NCBI RefSeq assembly: GCF_963378095.1
Contig: NZ_OY726397.1
Location: 2,542,001 to 2,606,000 of the forward strand
Direction: 5' to 3'
DNA: 64,000 nucleotides
DNA from: Mycolicibacterium sp. MU0053
Lineage (GTDB): Bacteria; Actinomycetota; Actinomycetes; Mycobacteriales; Mycobacteriaceae
This document shows positions 32,318 through 40,959 of the stretch, piece by piece; position 1 is the stretch's first letter, and each line of letters opens with the position of its first letter. Below the pieces are notes generated by a model. It did no database searches. It was given only the letters and a program-made list of their open reading frames with translations, and was not told the origin of the DNA. A program made the position numbers and the translations under genes.

Positions 32318-34399
32318 ATGAATATCGTGATCACGGGCGCTACCAGCGTCATTGGCCGCGCCGCGGCCGCGTATCTGCTCGGTGCCGGTCACCGCGTGAT
32401 CGGGGTGGCGCAACATCGTCATCCGCTGCTGGATCCGGCCGTGGAGTTGGTCTGCACCTCGCTGGACGGGCCGCGGCTGCGGGAGGTCGCCGACGGCGCC
32501 GACGTCGTGCTGCATCTGGCACCGGTGGAGGCCGCGGCACCGGAGTGCGAGGGCCTCGAGGGTCTGCTGCGGGTCTCCGATGCCGCCGCACGGGCGGGGG
32601 CCCGGTTGCTGTTCGTCTCCCACGCCGCCGGCGATCCGGAGCTCTACCACCGCGCCGAGGATCTGGTGGCCACGAGTTGGGCGCCGAGCCTGGTCATCCG
32701 GTGCGCGCCGGTGGTGGGACGGCAGGCCGACTGGATGGTGTGCCGCAGCCTGGCCACGGTCGGCCGCGGGCGGTCCCTGCCGCTGCTGCACACCGACGAT
32801 CTGCTGCGCTTTCTGGTGCGGTCGGTCGGATCGCACCGCACCGGTTCAGTGGATCTGGCGGCCGACGGGGTGCTCGCGGCGGCCGCGGCGCGGCGCTGGT
32901 CGGCGCCGCCCGGGTGCCGCCGGACACCGGCCTGGCCCGTCACCGAACCCGAGGTCGATGTGGTTGCCCTGCAACGTGATTGGGACTTCACCTGCGGATG
33001 GGACGCGGCCGACGCGCTGGCCGACGCGGGTCGCGCGCTGACCGGACGCCGACTGACGAGTATGGGCGCGGTCGAGGTCACCGCCGCGCAGGTGCTGCCG
33101 GTGGAACCGACCCCACGACCACGCGCCGGGACCGGCGGACATGCCGCGGCGGGGGCGGCCGGGGAGTTCGACGACGTGATCGACGCCGAATTCGGCGTCT
33201 TCGATACCCGCGGCACCGCCGATGCCTTGCCGGGACCGTTGACGCCGATGTCGCTCGACGTGCACGGCGGCGGTCTACGGGCCGCGCAGCACGCCGGCGC
33301 CGAGGTGATGGCGCTGCCGGGACGGTTGGCGCAGGAGTGGCAGTGGCGCGCCAGCGCGGTCTTCGGCCACCGCATCTTCACCGGGCGCACGGTCAGCGAC
33401 GCGGTCGCGGCGACCCTGAACCGTCGGGGGCAGCAGGCTGCGGTCGCGCCCCGGGTGCTGACGGTGACACGGCGCTACGACCGCTGGTGCGCGAACTACG
33501 GGGCGCTGCGCGGACAGCCGATTGCGATCTGGCCCGCGGCGTCCAATGCCGTGCTGGAAACCCGGATCATGGTGCTACGCAATCGCATTCATCAGGGTTG
33601 GGTGCTGGTCGGCGTCGGCGCCGTGACCGAGGGATTGCTGCTGCGGGCGGCCCACCCGGAACACCCGCTGCCACCGGCGACCGCGGAGATGACCGCGACC
33701 GGCCAACTGGCCGACGGCACCGCGACGCTGGCGGCGCTGCTGCGGACCGACCGAGATCTGCGCGAGTTGGCCGCCGCCGGTGACTGGGCCGCCATTCGGG
33801 GGCACTTCCCGCGGGCCGCCGTCGCCGTCGACGCGGTGCTGCGACGGGTCGGGCACCGGGGGCCCGGCGAAGCCGAGCTGGCCAACCCGACGACCATCGA
33901 GTCGCCGAGCCAGCTGCTGGTGGCGGCGGCGCGGGCGGCCGACACCGAGCCGCAAACCCCGTTCGCGACCGGGCGTGCGCCGCTGCCGCTGCGGGTGGCC
34001 CAGACCGTCGGTCGGTCCCGGGCGCTGGCCTGGGACACCACGATGTGCTACACCCAGCAGCTCCGAATGGCGTTGCGCGAGCGGGGCCGCCGGCTGGCCG
34101 CCGCGCGCGTGCTGGCCCGCGCCGACGACATCTTCTACCTCACGATCGCGGAGGCCATCGCGCCGCCGGTGGACACTCGGCTTCGGGTCACCCGCAGGCG
34201 GGCCGAGCGGGTACGGCTGCAGGCGCTCAACATGCCGGAGGTCATCGACGGCTACTGGTCCGCGCTGCCGGATCCCGCGCCCGAGCAGCCGATGCCCGCC
34301 GAGGGACCGCGCGTGCGTCCCGTGTTCGAACCGGCGGTCTCCGGCTGGATGCAACGGGTCAGGTCAATTCGGCGGGATCGACCGGCCTTCGGGACCTGA
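32318..34399 (+). CDS. NAD-epimerase-type domain fused to a PEP-synthase-like helical module (Rv1868-like)
   Basis: A 693-residue protein, near the 699 of Rv1868. Residues 1-210 are a Rossmann fold of the extended SDR/epimerase kind (MNIVITGATSVIGRAAAAYL, VVLHLAPVEAA). From about residue 340 the pattern changes to one known from the linker of PEP synthases and rifampicin phosphotransferases: RRVGHRGPGEAELANPTTIE (about 510) and AAARVLARADDIFYLTIAEA (about 600). No ATP-grasp domain and no phospho-histidine swivel domain are present, so phosphotransfer is unlikely. The function is unknown. The last 41 bases overlap the convergent ferredoxin reductase gene. It follows the thiolase-like gene by 88 bases in the same direction. 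Confidence 0.8.
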   Translation: MNIVITGATSVIGRAAAAYLLGAGHRVIGVAQHRHPLLDPAVELVCTSLDGPRLREVADGADVVLHLAPVEAAAPECEGLEGLLRVSDAAARAGARLLFVSHAAGDPELYHRAEDLVATSWAPSLVIRCAPVVGRQADWMVCRSLATVGRGRSLPLLHTDDLLRFLVRSVGSHRTGSVDLAADGVLAAAAARRWSAPPGCRRTPAWPVTEPEVDVVALQRDWDFTCGWDAADALADAGRALTGRRLTSMGAVEVTAAQVLPVEPTPRPRAGTGGHAAAGAAGEFDDVIDAEFGVFDTRGTADALPGPLTPMSLDVHGGGLRAAQHAGAEVMALPGRLAQEWQWRASAVFGHRIFTGRTVSDAVAATLNRRGQQAAVAPRVLTVTRRYDRWCANYGALRGQPIAIWPAASNAVLETRIMVLRNRIHQGWVLVGVGAVTEGLLLRAAHPEHPLPPATAEMTATGQLADGTATLAALLRTDRDLRELAAAGDWAAIRGHFPRAAVAVDAVLRRVGHRGPGEAELANPTTIESPSQLLVAAARAADTEPQTPFATGRAPLPLRVAQTVGRSRALAWDTTMCYTQQLRMALRERGRRLAAARVLARADDIFYLTIAEAIAPPVDTRLRVTRRRAERVRLQALNMPEVIDGYWSALPDPAPEQPMPAEGPRVRPVFEPAVSGWMQRVRSIRRDRPAFGT

Positions 34400-35567
34400 C
34401 CAACTCCTTGATGTCATCGAGTCCCGCCCAGATGTTGACGTTCATGCCGGCCAGCACCCGGTTTTGAGCGTCGAGCCAGAACGCGGTGAACTCGCGGCCC
34501 GCGACGTCGCCGCGGAATATCACCCGGGCGGCGGCGTCGGCGTGCCCCACATACTCCATGCCCAGGTCGTACTGGTCGGTGAAGAAGTAGGGCAGCTCGT
34601 CGTATACCGCCGGCGGGTCGTCCTTGGCCAGCATGTTGCGCGCCGCGACCGCGGGCTGTTTGAGGGCGTTGGCCCAGTGCTCGGTGCGAATCCTGGTGCC
34701 CAGCACCGGATTGTCGGCCGCGGCGATATCACCCACCGCGTAGATGTGGGGGTCGCTGGTGCGCAGGGACGCATCCACCGCCACACCGCCGTCGGCCAGG
34801 GCAAGTCCGGCGGCCTCGGCGATCTCGATGTTGGGTGCCGCCCCCACCGCCACCAGCACCGCGTCGGCCTCGACCTGGGAGCCGTCGCCCAACCGCAGCC
34901 CGGTCGCCACGCCGTCGGCGACGGTGATCTCGTCCACCGTCTGATCCAGCAGCAGGTTGACGCCGTGTTCGCGGTGCAGTTTTGCGAAGATCTCACCGGC
35001 CTCCGGCCCGAGCGCAGCCGACAGCGGGGTCTTCGCGGTGTCGACGACGGTGACCGCGACCCCGCGCTCGCGCGCCGAGGCGGTCACCTCCAGGCCGATC
35101 CAGCCCGCGCCGATCACGGCCAGCGCGGCGCCATCCCGGAGCAGACCGTCGAGCGCCTCGGATTCCTCGATGGTGCGCAGGTAGTGCACGCCCGCGGCAT
35201 CGGCGCCGGTCAGTTTCGGGCGCCGCGCCCGCGACCCGGTGGCCAGCAGCAGCTTGTCGTAACCCAGCGCTTCACCATCGGGCAGGGTGACGGCCCGCTT
35301 GGCCGGCTCGATCGCGGTCACCTCGGTGCCCAACATGAGTTCGACGTCGTGGTCGCGGTACCAGGACGCGGGTTGCACGGTGAATTCCGGCAGCGACTTC
35401 TTGCCGGCCAGAAACTCCTTGGACAGCGGCGGACGCTCGTACGGCAACCGCTCCTCGTCGCCGATCAGCACGATGTGACCGTCGAAGTCATTGTCGCGCA
35501 GGGTTTCTGCGGCCTTGGCGCCGGCCAGGCCGGCTCCGACGATGACGAACCTGGTGGACCTGGACAT
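34359..35567 (-). CDS. FAD-dependent ferredoxin/rubredoxin-type reductase (Rv1869c-like)
   Basis: A 402-residue flavoprotein. It opens with the FAD motif FVIVGAGLAGAKAAETLRDN and has GDEERLPYERPPLSKEFLAG, typical of ferredoxin reductases of Rieske dioxygenase systems. Next come TGSRARRP, the NAD(P)H fold LAVIGAGWIGLEVTASARER, and YAVGDIAAADNP for FAD. The C-terminal reductase domain (FFTDQYDLGMEYVGHADAAA) is complete. It passes electrons from NAD(P)H to a ferredoxin, possibly for a P450 or oxygenase; the partner is not adjacent. The ATG at 35567 has AAGGGGG upstream. Its tail overlaps the Rv1868-like gene by 41 bases. Confidence 0.9.
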   Translation of the reverse strand: MSRSTRFVIVGAGLAGAKAAETLRDNDFDGHIVLIGDEERLPYERPPLSKEFLAGKKSLPEFTVQPASWYRDHDVELMLGTEVTAIEPAKRAVTLPDGEALGYDKLLLATGSRARRPKLTGADAAGVHYLRTIEESEALDGLLRDGAALAVIGAGWIGLEVTASARERGVAVTVVDTAKTPLSAALGPEAGEIFAKLHREHGVNLLLDQTVDEITVADGVATGLRLGDGSQVEADAVLVAVGAAPNIEIAEAAGLALADGGVAVDASLRTSDPHIYAVGDIAAADNPVLGTRIRTEHWANALKQPAVAARNMLAKDDPPAVYDELPYFFTDQYDLGMEYVGHADAAARVIFRGDVAGREFTAFWLDAQNRVLAGMNVNIWAGLDDIKELVRSRRPVDPAELT

Positions 35568-35644
35568 GAGTTGCCCCCTTCTGCCCTCTTCGCAGTATGG
35601 GCGCACCGGGTCGCGGTGTCCCGCGCTTGAGGCAGATCGAGAAG

Positions 35645-36034
35645 TCAGTCGAGGTCGACGCGGATGGTCAGCAGATCGCTGCCCATCGCACGCACGACCG
35701 CGCTGTTCATCCCGGGCAGTTCGCGCAGCCGGGCGACCGGATCGTCGTCGGGCAGCAGCCGGGCGGTGCCGGTGCGCCACTGCCCGCCCAGCCGCACCCG
35801 CACGGTGGGATCGGCCTTGATGTTCTTCACGTAGTCGGAGTGCGCACCGTGTTCGGAGACCAACCAGAACTGGTTGTCCACCAAGCGGCCCCCGACCGCG
35901 GTGCGCCGCGGCTGCCCGGATTTTCGGCCGACCGTCTCGATCATGGTGGTCGGCGCGTACCGGCCGAGGGGATTGACCAGGTAACGCTGCACGGGGTGCA
36001 CGACGCGCCGCTTGAGATCGTTCAGGTCCACCAT
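35645..36034 (-). CDS. deazaflavin-dependent (Ddn-like) nitroreductase-family protein
   Basis: A 129-residue split beta-barrel protein of the F420-binding Ddn/DUF385 family. Characteristic segments are VHPVQRYLVNPLGRYAPTTM, IETVGRKSGQPRRTAVGG and FWLVSEHGAHSDYVKNIKAD followed by PTVRVRLGGQWRTGTARLLP. Ddn-type enzymes use reduced F420 to reduce quinones and activate nitro drugs; many paralogues have unknown substrates. The ATG at 36034 fits the domain. It lies between the reductase and lon on the same strand, 48 bases after lon. Small size and motif quality make the family call firm, the function open. Confidence 0.85.
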   Translation of the reverse strand: MVDLNDLKRRVVHPVQRYLVNPLGRYAPTTMIETVGRKSGQPRRTAVGGRLVDNQFWLVSEHGAHSDYVKNIKADPTVRVRLGGQWRTGTARLLPDDDPVARLRELPGMNSAVVRAMGSDLLTIRVDLD

Positions 36035-36082
36035 GGGTGTTGTCCGTTCTCCCGGGAATGCTCCGGCTGCGAGTCTAGGGCG

Positions 36083-38455
36083 TCAGGCCGCGGCGTCGGC
36101 GGCGCCGGCGACCGGTTCGAGTGCCGCGGAGACGATGTCGGCGACATCGGTCATCGGTTTGACCTCGAGCGCGGCCAGCACCTCCGCGCCGACGTCGTCG
36201 AGGTCGGCCTCGTTGCGCTGCGGGATGAACACCGTCATCAGCCCCGCGCGCTGGGCGGCAAGCAGCTTCTGCTTGACGCCACCGATCGGCAGCACCCGGC
36301 CGTTGAGGGTCACCTCACCGGTCATGCCGACATCCGCGCGGACCTTGCGGCCGGTGGCCATCGACACCAGTGCGGTCACCATGGTGACGCCCGCCGAGGG
36401 CCCGTCCTTGGGCACCGCGCCGGCCGGCACGTGCAGGTGGATCCGGCGGTCCAACGCTGCCGGATCGACGCCGAGTTCCGCGGCGTGCGACCGGACGTAG
36501 GACAGCGCGATCTGCGCCGACTCCTTCATCACCTCGCCGAGCTGTCCGGTCAGCGTCAGGGTCGCGTCGCCGTCGCGGCCCGCGCCGGTGGACCCGGCCT
36601 CGATGTAGAGCACGTCGCCGCCCAGGCCCGTGACGGCCAATCCGGTGGCCACCCCGGGCACCGCGGTGCGCTCACCGGACTCCGGCAGGAACCGCGGTCG
36701 GCCGAGATAGTCGACCAGGTCGGGCTCGTCGATCGTGAGCGGCGCCTCGACCGCGGTCTGCTCGCTGGTCGCCAGCTTGGTCGCCGCCTTGCGCAGCGCC
36801 TTGGCCAGCAGCCGTTCGAACTGCCGCACCCCGGGTTCGCGGGTGTAGTCCGCGGCGATCTTGCGCAGCGCCGCCTCGGTGACCCGCACCTCCTCGTCGG
36901 ACAGCGCGGCCCGCTCGGCCTGCCGGGGCAACAGATAGTCGCGCGCGATCGCGACCTTGTCGTCCTCGGTGTAGCCGTCGATGCTCACCAACTCCATGCG
37001 GTCCAGCAGCGGGCCGGGAATGTTCTCGACGACGTTGGCGGTGGCCAGGAACACCACATCCGAGAGGTCGAGGTCCAGGTCCAGGTAGTGGTCGCGGAAC
37101 GTGTGGTTCTGCGCCGGGTCGAGCACCTCGAGCAGGGCCGCACTCGGGTCACCCCGATAGTCGGAGCCGACCTTGTCGATCTCGTCGAGCAGCACCACGG
37201 GGTTCATCGAGCCCGCCTCGCCGATCGCGCGGACGATCCGGCCCGGCAACGCACCGACGTAGGTCCGGCGGTGGCCCCGGATCTCGGCCTCGTCGCGCAC
37301 GCCGCCCAAGGCGACCCGGACGAACTTGCGGCCCAGGGCGCGCGCCACCGATTCGCCCAACGACGTCTTGCCGACGCCGGGGGGACCGGCCAGCACCATC
37401 ACCGCGCCCGATCCGCGGCCGCCCACCACCGCCATCCCCCGGCGAGCCCGCCGGGACCGCACGGCCAGGTATTCGACGATGCGTTCCTTGACGTCGTCGA
37501 GCCCGTGATGGTCGGCGTCCAGGATCTCCCGGGCGCCCCTGAGGTCGGTCGAATCCTCGGTGGTGACGTTCCACGGCAGGTCCAGCACGGTGTCCAGCCA
37601 GGTCCGGATCCAGCCACCCTCGGGGCTCTGCTCGCTGGATCGTTCCAACTTGCCGACCTCGCGCAGCGCGGCCTCGCGCACCTGCTCGGGCAGCTCGGCG
37701 GCCTCGATGCGGGACCGGTAGTCGTCGGATCCCTCGGGCTCACCCTCGCCCAGTTCCTTGCGGATGGCGTTGAGTTGCTGGCGCAGCAGGAACTCCTTCT
37801 GCTGCTTGTCCATCCCGGCGCGAACGTCCTCGGCGATCTTGTCGGTGACCTCGACCTCGGCCAGATGCTCGCCGGTCCAGTCGATCAGGACCCGCAGCCG
37901 CGCCGCGACGTCGGTGGTCTCCAGCAGTTGCCGCTTCTGCACGTCGGTCAGATAGGACGCATACCCGGAGGTGTCGGCCAGCGCCGAGGGATCGGAGATG
38001 CCGTTGACATAGTCGATGATCTGCCAGGCCTCGCGGCGCTGCAGCATCGCCAGCAGCAGCTTCTTGTACTCGGCGGCCAGGGTCTTGACCTCGTCGGTCA
38101 CCGGGCCGTCCGCGACCTCGCTGACCTCCACCCACAGCGCGGCCCCGGGTCCGGTGGTCCCGGAACCGATGTGGGCGCGCCGCTCACCGCGGATCACCGC
38201 CGCCTGGCCCGTGCTGCCGGCCATCCGTCCCACCTGCAGGATCGACGCGAGCACGCCGTGGGTGGGATAGCGGTCCTCGAGTCGGGGCGCGATCAGCAGC
38301 CGCGCCGAGCCGTCGGTTGCGCTGGTCTGGGCCGCCTCGATGGCGGCCTGCGCGGCGTCGTCGAGCGCGATCGGGACGACCATGCCGGGCAGCACGATCG
38401 GGTCGGTCACGAACAGGACGGGAACCGCGACCGGCGTTGCAGTGGTTTCGGTCAT
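36083..38455 (-). CDS. lon: ATP-dependent protease Lon (LonA type)
   Basis: A 790-residue LonA. It has an N-terminal substrate domain to about residue 300 ([20 protein letters not shown] at the start), an AAA+ module with Walker [21 protein letters not shown] and Walker [14 protein letters not shown], and a C-terminal protease domain with the catalytic serine in [11 protein letters not shown] and the lysine in [11 protein letters not shown]. All catalytic residues are present. Lon removes misfolded proteins and short-lived regulators. M. tuberculosis lacks lon, whereas fast-growing mycobacteria have it. The ATG at 38455 has GGAGG four bases before it; the TTG just upstream is too close. A HAIR-like inverted repeat at 38468..38488 may bring it under HspR. 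Confidence 0.95.
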   Translation of the reverse strand: MTETTATPVAVPVLFVTDPIVLPGMVVPIALDDAAQAAIEAAQTSATDGSARLLIAPRLEDRYPTHGVLASILQVGRMAGSTGQAAVIRGERRAHIGSGTTGPGAALWVEVSEVADGPVTDEVKTLAAEYKKLLLAMLQRREAWQIIDYVNGISDPSALADTSGYASYLTDVQKRQLLETTDVAARLRVLIDWTGEHLAEVEVTDKIAEDVRAGMDKQQKEFLLRQQLNAIRKELGEGEPEGSDDYRSRIEAAELPEQVREAALREVGKLERSSEQSPEGGWIRTWLDTVLDLPWNVTTEDSTDLRGAREILDADHHGLDDVKERIVEYLAVRSRRARRGMAVVGGRGSGAVMVLAGPPGVGKTSLGESVARALGRKFVRVALGGVRDEAEIRGHRRTYVGALPGRIVRAIGEAGSMNPVVLLDEIDKVGSDYRGDPSAALLEVLDPAQNHTFRDHYLDLDLDLSDVVFLATANVVENIPGPLLDRMELVSIDGYTEDDKVAIARDYLLPRQAERAALSDEEVRVTEAALRKIAADYTREPGVRQFERLLAKALRKAATKLATSEQTAVEAPLTIDEPDLVDYLGRPRFLPESGERTAVPGVATGLAVTGLGGDVLYIEAGSTGAGRDGDATLTLTGQLGEVMKESAQIALSYVRSHAAELGVDPAALDRRIHLHVPAGAVPKDGPSAGVTMVTALVSMATGRKVRADVGMTGEVTLNGRVLPIGGVKQKLLAAQRAGLMTVFIPQRNEADLDDVGAEVLAALEVKPMTDVADIVSAALEPVAGAADAAA

Positions 38456-38467
38456 CAAACCTCCAAA

Positions 38468-38488
38468 GTTGATTCTCCTGCGCTCAAC
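38468..38488 (-). promoter_or_regulatory. HAIR-like inverted repeat upstream of lon
   Basis: GTTGA (38468..38472) and TCAAC (38484..38488) form a perfect inverted repeat 11 bases apart, the spacing of the HspR element (CTTGAGT-N7-ACTCAAG); 10 of 14 consensus arm positions match. It begins 12 bases upstream of the lon ATG. HspR controls lon in other actinobacteria. The outer bases differ from consensus, so the call is tentative. Confidence 0.45.
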
Positions 38489-38604
38489 CTTGGTTGCGGC
38501 GAGTTTGTTCCCGGCCGGGCGGAGTCAATCCGGCAGCGCCGGCGGGAAGGGATTGTGAACGATTCCCGTTGCACCCCAGTAGGCCGCCAGACGAAACGAG
38601 ACGC

Positions 38605-39537
38605 ATGTCCACCACTCCCGCCACCGACAGCCCGGCGATCCTCGTGATCGGCGCCGGCGAACTCGGGGCCAGCGTGCTCGCCGCGATCGCGCACCGACTC
38701 GATGAGCATCCCGGTGCGGGCACCTTGAGCGTGCTGTTGCGGCCGCCGGCCGAGGGCGCCGACGCCGCAGGCGATCCCCGTCACCAGGAATTGACCCAAC
38801 GGGGCATTGCAGTCGAACGTGCCGACGTCGCGACCGCGTCGGTGGCCGAACTCGCAGCGATCATGACGCGCTACCACACTGTGATCAGCTGTGTGGGCTT
38901 CGCGGCGGGACCCGGCACGCAACTAAAACTGACCCACGCGGCCCTCGCCGCCGGCGTACAGCGGTACTTTCCGTGGCAGTTCGGCGTCGACTACGACAAA
39001 ATCGGCCGCGGCAGCGCGCAGCCACTCTTCGATGAGCAGCTCGATGTCCGCGATCTCTTGCGCGGCCAGGGCGCCACCGAATGGGTCATCGTGTCCACCG
39101 GCATGTTCACCAGCTTCCTGTTCGAGCCGGTGTTCGGCGTCGTCGATCTGGGTGTCGGCAGGGTGCATGCGTTGGGGGACTGGGACAACCGGTTGACCTT
39201 GACCACACCCGAAGACATCGGCGTGCTGACCGCCGATATCGTCTTTGCGCAACCACGCATCCGCAACACAGTCGTCTACCTGGCCGGTGACACGATCAGC
39301 TACCGCGAGCTCGCCGCCATCGTGGAACGCGTCACCGACACCACCGTCGACCGCGTGCTGTGGAGCAACGAGTTCCTCGACGATCAGCTCCGCCTGGATG
39401 AGGACGACGCGATGCGCAGATACCGCGCAGTATTCGCCCGACCCACCGCAGTGGCGTGGCCGAAACGGCAGTCCTACAACGTGGTTCGCGGAATCGCCAC
39501 CGTCACCGTCGAGGACTGGGCGAAGGCCAACATCTGA
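38605..39537 (+). CDS. NmrA/isoflavone-reductase-like NAD(P)-binding protein
   Basis: A 310-residue atypical SDR. The N-terminal cofactor motif is ILVIGAGELGASVLAAIAHR, followed by the isoflavone-reductase-like features VISCVGFAAGPGTQLKLTHA, GVQRYFPWQFGVDYDKIG and WVIVSTGMFTSFLFEPVFGV. Proteins of this kind either reduce phenylpropanoid-like compounds or act as redox sensors that bind NADP. The nearby LTLTTPEDIGVLTADIVF and VVYLAGDTISYRELAAIVE are typical. The ATG at 38605 starts the fold. It is divergent from lon and convergent with the channel gene. By eye it is somewhat less GC-rich than its neighbours, and I know of no M. tuberculosis gene at this place, so it may be an acquired gene. Confidence 0.75.
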   Translation: MSTTPATDSPAILVIGAGELGASVLAAIAHRLDEHPGAGTLSVLLRPPAEGADAAGDPRHQELTQRGIAVERADVATASVAELAAIMTRYHTVISCVGFAAGPGTQLKLTHAALAAGVQRYFPWQFGVDYDKIGRGSAQPLFDEQLDVRDLLRGQGATEWVIVSTGMFTSFLFEPVFGVVDLGVGRVHALGDWDNRLTLTTPEDIGVLTADIVFAQPRIRNTVVYLAGDTISYRELAAIVERVTDTTVDRVLWSNEFLDDQLRLDEDDAMRRYRAVFARPTAVAWPKRQSYNVVRGIATVTVEDWAKANI

Positions 39538-39555
39538 CCCGGGCCACACTCGAGC

Positions 39556-40959
39556 TCAGTTCACGTCGACTTGGGGGCGCCCCGCCTGCGCGACGTCGCG
39601 ACGACGCTCATCGATCACGCGGCCGATCTCATGCAGCAGGCCGGGCTGTCCGGTGACGAGACTCTCGAGCACCTCGCGGTCCATCTCGAGCATGGCGACC
39701 TCGCCCACGGCGACCGCGCCCGCCGCGACGGGTTCCCGCGTCAGTGTGGTCTGGCCCAGGAAGTCACCGGTCTCCAGCACCCGGACGGTGGCCTGCCCGC
39801 CGTGGCCGGCGGGCACCTGCACCCGGACTCGGCCGCTGACGACGAACTTCATCGAGTCGGGCACGGAGTCGGCCGCCTGCACCTGCTCGTCGGCGCCGTA
39901 GCGGATCAACCGGACCTTCTCGAGCAGCGATCGCTGATCGGCCGGCGTCAACCGCAGCGCCCGGGTCGAGGTCTGCAGCGCCTCCCACCTGCGCTGCTCG
40001 GTGGAGTAGTCGTCGGCGGCACCGTCGAGATGCAGGTCGGCGCGCCGGGCCGCGTACCAGAGCCACCGGAGGAAGGCGGCCTTGGCCGGTCCGTCGTCGG
40101 CGGGGCTGCGCAGCGGGATCGAGGTGCGATACGCGTTGCCGCCCAACGGCACCGAGGTGGGTTCGGCCTCGCCGCGGTGCGGTAGACCGGCGGCCACCGA
40201 GTTCAGCACGGCACAGACCCGATCCGGCGGATCGGAGGCGCCGAAGGTGGTTTCGACCAGGATCCGGTGCGCGCTGGCGGGCCTGCTCAGGTTGGTGAAC
40301 GAGGCGCCGGCCAACACCGAGTTCGGCGTGATCGTCAGACCGTCGCCGGTTTCGATGTGCACCGACCGCCAGTTGACCTCGCGCACCCGCCCGCGACCCG
40401 CCGGGGTGTCGAGCCAGTCGCCGAGTTGGAACGGCTGCTCGAACAGCATCAGCAGCCCGGAGATGATCTGACCGACCGAGTTCTGCAGCGCCAGGCCGAG
40501 CACGATCGAGGTGACACCGAGGGCGGCGAACAGTCCGCCGACGTTGGCGCCCCAGATGTAGGAGAAGATCAGCGCCAGGCCCAGGACGATCAGCACCACG
40601 CGCGCCACGTCGAGGAAGATCGACGGAATTCGCTTGCGCCAGCTGCCTTCCGGAGCTCGCTGGAACAGCGTGGCGTTGGTCCCGGACAGCAGCAGGATCA
40701 GCACCATGAAGCCCAGCGCCGTCGCGACCATCCGGACCGATGTCGCCTCGGGCGACACGTCGGAGGCCTTGACCATCAACAGCAGCAGCGCACCGAGCGG
40801 CAGCACGTAGATGCGGATCAGGTTGACCGGGCGGGCCAGATGACTGCCGCGTTTGGCCAGCACATGGTGCAACTCGGTCAGGATCACCAGCAGGGCGGGC
40901 AATCCGACCGCGACTGCGATGGCCCAGTACAGCCACGACGTGCCGAACAGGGAACTCAT
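39556..40959 (-). CDS. MscS-type channel with C-terminal cyclic-nucleotide-binding domain (Rv2434c-like)
   Basis: A 467-residue membrane protein. Four TM helices lie in residues 1-125. A MscS pore and beta domain follow (LGVTSIVLGLALQNSVGQII near 145, VREVNWRSVHIETGDGLTIT near 195). The last 130 residues form a CRP-like cyclic-nucleotide-binding domain (VRLIRYGADEQVQAADSVPD, MKFVVSGRVRVQVPAG, LETGDFLGQTTLTREPVAAG). This is the architecture of the bacterial cyclic-nucleotide-gated subfamily of MscS. It follows the cyclase gene with a one-base overlap (TGATG at 40959), the same order as Rv2435c-Rv2434c, which suggests the cyclase-like sensor controls or is controlled by the channel. The gating ligand is unknown. 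Confidence 0.88.
   Translation of the reverse strand: MSSLFGTSWLYWAIAVAVGLPALLVILTELHHVLAKRGSHLARPVNLIRIYVLPLGALLLLMVKASDVSPEATSVRMVATALGFMVLILLLSGTNATLFQRAPEGSWRKRIPSIFLDVARVVLIVLGLALIFSYIWGANVGGLFAALGVTSIVLGLALQNSVGQIISGLLMLFEQPFQLGDWLDTPAGRGRVREVNWRSVHIETGDGLTITPNSVLAGASFTNLSRPASAHRILVETTFGASDPPDRVCAVLNSVAAGLPHRGEAEPTSVPLGGNAYRTSIPLRSPADDGPAKAAFLRWLWYAARRADLHLDGAADDYSTEQRRWEALQTSTRALRLTPADQRSLLEKVRLIRYGADEQVQAADSVPDSMKFVVSGRVRVQVPAGHGGQATVRVLETGDFLGQTTLTREPVAAGAVAVGEVAMLEMDREVLESLVTGQPGLLHEIGRVIDERRRDVAQAGRPQVDVN

Noticed and set aside
35597..38647. A 1016-codon open frame on the + strand across lon
   Set aside because: Exact antisense of Lon, which has all its catalytic motifs; the opposite translation has no recognisable motif.
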